A stretch of DNA of 64,000 bases from Rariglobus hedericola (GTDB lineage: Bacteria > Verrucomicrobiota > Verrucomicrobiia > Opitutales > Opitutaceae), in assembly GCF_007559335.1 (NCBI RefSeq), contig NZ_VMBG01000002.1, positions 1,046,501 through 1,110,500 of the forward strand, in the 5' to 3' direction. The stretch's first letter is position 1; each line of letters opens with the position of its first letter. The notes under the pieces are model-generated. The model ran no database searches. It saw only the letters and a program-made list of their open reading frames with translations, and was not told the DNA's origin. Made by a program: the position numbers and the translations under genes. Below, piece by piece: positions 60,783-64,000 of the stretch.

Positions 60783-62531
60783 TTAGATGACGTCTTCGTC
60801 TTCGCCCAGACCTTGCTGGCCGCGTAGGAGGTCGTGCAGCGTGATCACACCGGCGAGGGCATTTTGACGGTAATCGCCGACGCAGATGAAATTGACGGAT
60901 GACTCCACGAGGAGTTTTTGCGCCTTGGAAACGGAATCATGCGGGGAGACCCACAGCGCCTTGGCGAGGCGGGGCTCACGACCCTGCGCGAGTGAATCGG
61001 CGGCTTCCTGCCGCGTAAGAATGCCCGCGATGCTGCCATCGGCATTACGCACGGGAAAACGTTCATGGCTGTCGGAGTCGATCAGCGCTTTCAGACGGTC
61101 TTGGTCGAGAGATTCGATCACCACGGGTTTAAAGCAGGTGATGGTGCCGGCGGGCAATTCACGCCAGCGTTTGTAGTCCCGGGGTGGCAGCACGTGATGG
61201 GGATCTTCGCCGTTCTGGCGGAGCATTTCTTCGTAGAGGCCTTCTTTGGCGAGGCGGCGGGCGACGAGCTGGCTGACAAGCGTCGCGAGCAACAGGAGCG
61301 GCACGATCACAAACTGGTGTGTCACTTCGAAAATCAGCAGGATGCACGTGATCGGAGTGCGGATGACTGCGCCCAAACAAGCGCACATGCCCGACATCAC
61401 GAGCATGGCCTGGTCGGAATGGGTGAGCGGCATGAATCGCGAGGCGCCCGCGGCGATGGCCCCGCCGCACATGGCACCTAAAAACAAATTGGGCGCAAAG
61501 ATGCCGCCGCAACCGCCGGCGCCCACGGCGAGGATGGTTGCGCCGAGCTTGGCAATGCCGAGCACGAGGGCGATGGACCACGTCATGCGTCCGTCGATGC
61601 ACGCGGTGATGTCCGCGTATCCGATACCAAATACGCCGAGATGCCCGGTGTAGAGAAACGCCGCGCCGCCCAACACCCACGTGCCGAGGGCGCCGGTCGC
61701 GGGCTGGGCCCAGGCGGGCAGCCAGTTGGCACCGCGAAAACGCAGGCGCGCGGCGAGGGCGCCCTTGTGAAAGGCGATGCCGGCTCCGGCGGCGACGAGG
61801 GCGACCAGCGGACACAGCAGCACGCCGCGCCAGCCTGGTTCGCTGAGTGCGGCCACTTGGAATGCGGGCTGGTTGCCGATGAGTGCGTGGGAAACGAGCG
61901 CGCCCATGACCGCCGCGAGCAGGATTCCGCCGAGCAGCCGGCTGTTGAGATCGCCGACGATTTCCTCGAGGACGAAGGTGATCGCAGTCAGCGGCGCGTT
62001 GAACACCGCGGCCAACGCGGCGGCGGAACCGGCGGCGCTGAAAATGCGGCGGCGTTGTTTGGCTACGCCGAAGAATCCCGCCGTCGATGAAAGAGTCGCG
62101 GCGCCGATTTGCACGGCGGGTCCTTCGGGGCCGAGACTGACGCCGCTGCCCATGGTGAGGGCGGAGCCGGCAAACTTGGCGATCGCGGTGCTTGCCGGCA
62201 TTTCACCGAAGTCTTTCCAAAAGGCGAGTTTGGTGGGAAGCACGCCACCGCCACCGGCCTGCGGTGCGAAACGACGGACAATCCAAGTCGCCAGCAAACT
62301 GCCGATCACGACCGAGGCGAGGGTGCCGCCGATGAACCAAGCCGTGCCGTATTCCGCGAGCGCGTGGTAGGTGTGGTGGGCGATCCATTCCGACACGATA
62401 TGGAAGGCCACCGCGACGAGACCGGTAAAGATGCCGAGTGATGCCAGCATCACCATCTGACGGGCCGAGGTGGGAATCGTCAGCCACCGTGCTTTTAACG
62501 AAGCGAGGGCATCGGTGAAGGAGGGTTTCAT
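60783..62531 (-). CDS. CLC chloride channel/transporter with C-terminal CBS pair
   Basis: 582 residues. The membrane domain (about 20-430) has GSGVSLGPEGPAVQIGA (Glu gate region), GGCGGIFAPNLFLGA (helix N) and the GMCACLGAVIRTPIT segment. Two CBS domains occupy about 455-575 (FPVRNADGSIAGILTRQEA, then FICVGDYRQNALAGVITLHDLL), which usually sense adenine nucleotides. It likely moves chloride, or another anion, with protons. It is the first gene of a two-gene operon with the CLC-F gene. Confidence 0.92.
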   Translation of the reverse strand: MKPSFTDALASLKARWLTIPTSARQMVMLASLGIFTGLVAVAFHIVSEWIAHHTYHALAEYGTAWFIGGTLASVVIGSLLATWIVRRFAPQAGGGGVLPTKLAFWKDFGEMPASTAIAKFAGSALTMGSGVSLGPEGPAVQIGAATLSSTAGFFGVAKQRRRIFSAAGSAAALAAVFNAPLTAITFVLEEIVGDLNSRLLGGILLAAVMGALVSHALIGNQPAFQVAALSEPGWRGVLLCPLVALVAAGAGIAFHKGALAARLRFRGANWLPAWAQPATGALGTWVLGGAAFLYTGHLGVFGIGYADITACIDGRMTWSIALVLGIAKLGATILAVGAGGCGGIFAPNLFLGAMCGGAIAAGASRFMPLTHSDQAMLVMSGMCACLGAVIRTPITCILLIFEVTHQFVIVPLLLLATLVSQLVARRLAKEGLYEEMLRQNGEDPHHVLPPRDYKRWRELPAGTITCFKPVVIESLDQDRLKALIDSDSHERFPVRNADGSIAGILTRQEAADSLAQGREPRLAKALWVSPHDSVSKAQKLLVESSVNFICVGDYRQNALAGVITLHDLLRGQQGLGEDEDVI

Positions 62532-62677
62532 TACGTGTGGGAGCGCCGCCCGCAGGTGCGGCCGAAAATCGAAGGCACTACTTCGCAGGTTTCTCTCGCG
62601 GGGTTCAACGATTCTCTTGCGGCCACGGCTAAAAGCGCGGCTCGCCGTTCTCCTGCGAGTCAGTCAAGTATCCCTGC

Positions 62678-63103
62678 ATGAACTGGTTTTACTGGGCGCT
62701 GTTATCCGCGGTGTTTGCAGGGGCGACGGCGATTCTCGCCAAGGTCGGTGTCGAGGGCGTGAACTCGCATCTCGCGATGGCGATCCGCACGACGGTCGTG
62801 TTGGGGTTTGCGTGGATCCTTGTGGTGATCGCGGCACCGTCGCCCTGGCGCGAAATGCAAACACTCACGGGCCGCACCTGGCTTTTTCTTGGCTTATCGG
62901 GCGCGGCGACGGGTTTGTCCTGGCTGTGTTATTTCCGCGCGCTGCAACTGGGCGAGGCGTCAAAAGTCGCGCCGATCGACAAGTTGAGCGTGGTTTTCGT
63001 GCTGGTGTTCGCCGCGCTGTTTCTGGGCGAATCGCTCACGTGGCGCACGGGACTCGGCGGTGCGTTGATCACGGCCGGAGCCGTGGTGCTGGTGATGAAG
63101 TGA
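62678..63103 (+). CDS. EamA-like small membrane transporter (single repeat)
   Basis: 141 residues with five hydrophobic helices, the size of one EamA repeat: ALLSAVFAGATAILAKVG, RTTVVLGFAWILVVI, GAATGLSWLCYFRALQLGE, KLSVVFVLVFAALFLGE and GALITAGAVVLVMK. Single-repeat members act as dimers and move small metabolites. The substrate is unknown. It is divergent from the CLC pair. Confidence 0.9.
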   Translation: MNWFYWALLSAVFAGATAILAKVGVEGVNSHLAMAIRTTVVLGFAWILVVIAAPSPWREMQTLTGRTWLFLGLSGAATGLSWLCYFRALQLGEASKVAPIDKLSVVFVLVFAALFLGESLTWRTGLGGALITAGAVVLVMK

Positions 63104-63107
63104 ACAA

Positions 63108-64000
63108 CTACTGCGCCGTTGCCGGAGCCGCGGTGGCAGTCGCGGCGGCTTTGCGTTTTACCAATTGCGCGCGCAGGTAGACGTCGGGCGCGGCCTGTTT
63201 CCACGCGGTCAACCACAGGCTGGAGAGCATTTCGCCGCCGCGGAGTAGTTGTTCGCCGATAAATTCGCGACCGGCTTTGCCGCCGTCGGCCGAGCCGGGT
63301 TTGAGCGCACCGGTCTGGTCGAGCTGGTAGAGCGGTTCGACCAAGGCGTGCTGCGTGAGCAGATAGGCGAGCGTCTGCTCGAAGATAAGATTGCGGGTGG
63401 CGGGCGGGGAGCCTTCGGGCCGAATGGCCAGATCGTGCGCGGGGCGGGCGCGGGCAACGAGGTCGGCGGTGGAGAGGCCGCCGAGCGCGATGTAGCCGCC
63501 GTCAATCCAGGCGTGAATCGAGGAGGAGCGCGTGTAGTTGTGCGGATTTTCACCGACCCAGCCGTTGTGGTGTTTGGTGGTGTGGAGCGGCTGCGAACCG
63601 TCGCCGACGTAGTGGCCCATGACTCCCATGATGTAGAGCGCGTTGGCCTGGGCGTTGGCGATCTCGTCGGGCGTGCCGTTTTCCTCGAAGGCGCGCAGGT
63701 AGGAAAAAGCGGACTTCAACTTCGCGTAGTTTTCGATGATCGCCCACGGCAGATAACCGATGAGCTCGCGCGTGTGGTCTTTGTTTTTATCGGGATCGAC
63801 GGCGGGAAACTTCTCCGGATGCGCGGCATGGGCGGCTGCGAATTGCGCGGTGTAAACGTAGCGGAACTCGCTGAGTGTGGCGACGGGCAGGCCGGCGTCG
63901 TCGAGGTATTCGAAGTCGAGGAAGTGATCGGGGCCGTTGACGTGCTTGAGCGGGAGTTCGTTGGTGCTGCGCCAGCGGTCGGGTTCGCCGGCGAGGAAGG
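63108..64000 (-). CDS. S1/P1 nuclease-like zinc enzyme (5' part beyond the window)
   Basis: 296 residues are visible; the frame runs off the right edge with no start (first full codon at 63998). Zinc-ligand style motifs DHFLDFEYLDD, IMGVMGHYVGDGSQPLHTT and WIDGGYIA match the P1-nuclease/phospholipase C superfamily, in which trinuclear zinc cleaves phosphoesters. The Ala-rich tail (KRKAAATATAAPATAQ) follows the domain. It is probably secreted, but the signal peptide would lie outside the window. Confidence 0.82.
   Translation of the reverse strand, partial: FLAGEPDRWRSTNELPLKHVNGPDHFLDFEYLDDAGLPVATLSEFRYVYTAQFAAAHAAHPEKFPAVDPDKNKDHTRELIGYLPWAIIENYAKLKSAFSYLRAFEENGTPDEIANAQANALYIMGVMGHYVGDGSQPLHTTKHHNGWVGENPHNYTRSSSIHAWIDGGYIALGGLSTADLVARARPAHDLAIRPEGSPPATRNLIFEQTLAYLLTQHALVEPLYQLDQTGALKPGSADGGKAGREFIGEQLLRGGEMLSSLWLTAWKQAAPDVYLRAQLVKRKAAATATAAPATAQ

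Noticed and set aside
62532-62677. Fluoride riboswitch upstream of the CLC pair
   Set aside because: I could not find the conserved core on the minus strand; only short GC hairpins are present.

Overview
The window reads as chromosomal DNA of a Gram-negative, high-GC bacterium of the Verrucomicrobiota, most likely the Opitutaceae. The evidence is a Verru_Chthon-type prepilin-like gene at the left edge, secreted proteins with the verrucomicrobial DTDGDG / sialate O-acetylesterase style, outer-membrane and lipoprotein-processing genes, and the general gene content. There is no rRNA, CRISPR array, insertion sequence or prophage. Two tRNA genes are present (Ser-CGA and an initiator-type Met-CAU).

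Layout. 1-10.3 kb is a carbohydrate/secreted-protein block: partial prepilin-like protein, medium-chain dehydrogenase, sialate O-acetylesterase, a small secreted protein, then an unusual GntR-LacI regulator with an extra C-terminal domain next to a GH74-like glycosidase. 10.3-30.8 kb is mostly housekeeping: tRNA-Ser, DUF983, tsf-rpsB, tRNA-Met, lnt, TerC, CorC/HlyC, secA, a C39-like peptidase, ppk1, an aldehyde dehydrogenase behind a CnrYXH-like sigma/sensor module, an Hsp70 of the YegD type and htpG.

30.9-46.1 kb is the most striking region. A single tightly overlapping six-gene operon (42799 down to 30895, minus strand, closed by a hairpin terminator) encodes what looks like a complete trans-envelope electron conduit: an NAD(P)H-type flavoprotein with a 2Fe-2S domain, a protein fusing two cyclic-nucleotide-binding domains to a four-cluster ferredoxin, a membrane cytochrome-b-like protein, a membrane-anchored decaheme cytochrome with an 11-cysteine cytoplasmic domain, an outer-membrane beta-barrel, and a second decaheme cytochrome fused to a LVIVD-type beta-propeller. 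A tetraheme c554-like cytochrome and a secreted protein with two GlcG/HbpS (DUF336) domains are transcribed divergently. Together they suggest regulated extracellular or outer-membrane electron transfer.

46.1-64 kb holds small secreted or membrane proteins of unknown function, a complete branched-chain amino-acid ABC transporter (livF-G-M-H plus binding lipoprotein), an LptF/G permease, a 2OG-Fe(II) oxygenase, a carbohydrate-type FAD oxidoreductase/SGNH hydrolase pair facing a LacI regulator, a tandem pair of CLC genes (one of the fluoride-exporting CLC-F type), an EamA-like protein and a partial S1/P1-nuclease-like gene. A 20-base repeat occurs exactly at three intergenic places in this last part (49.4, 54.8, 55.4 kb).

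Many operons use ATGA or TGATG stop/start overlaps. Start codons were often moved downstream of the longest open frame on the basis of family N-termini, signal peptides or promoter/terminator positions; each case is noted.
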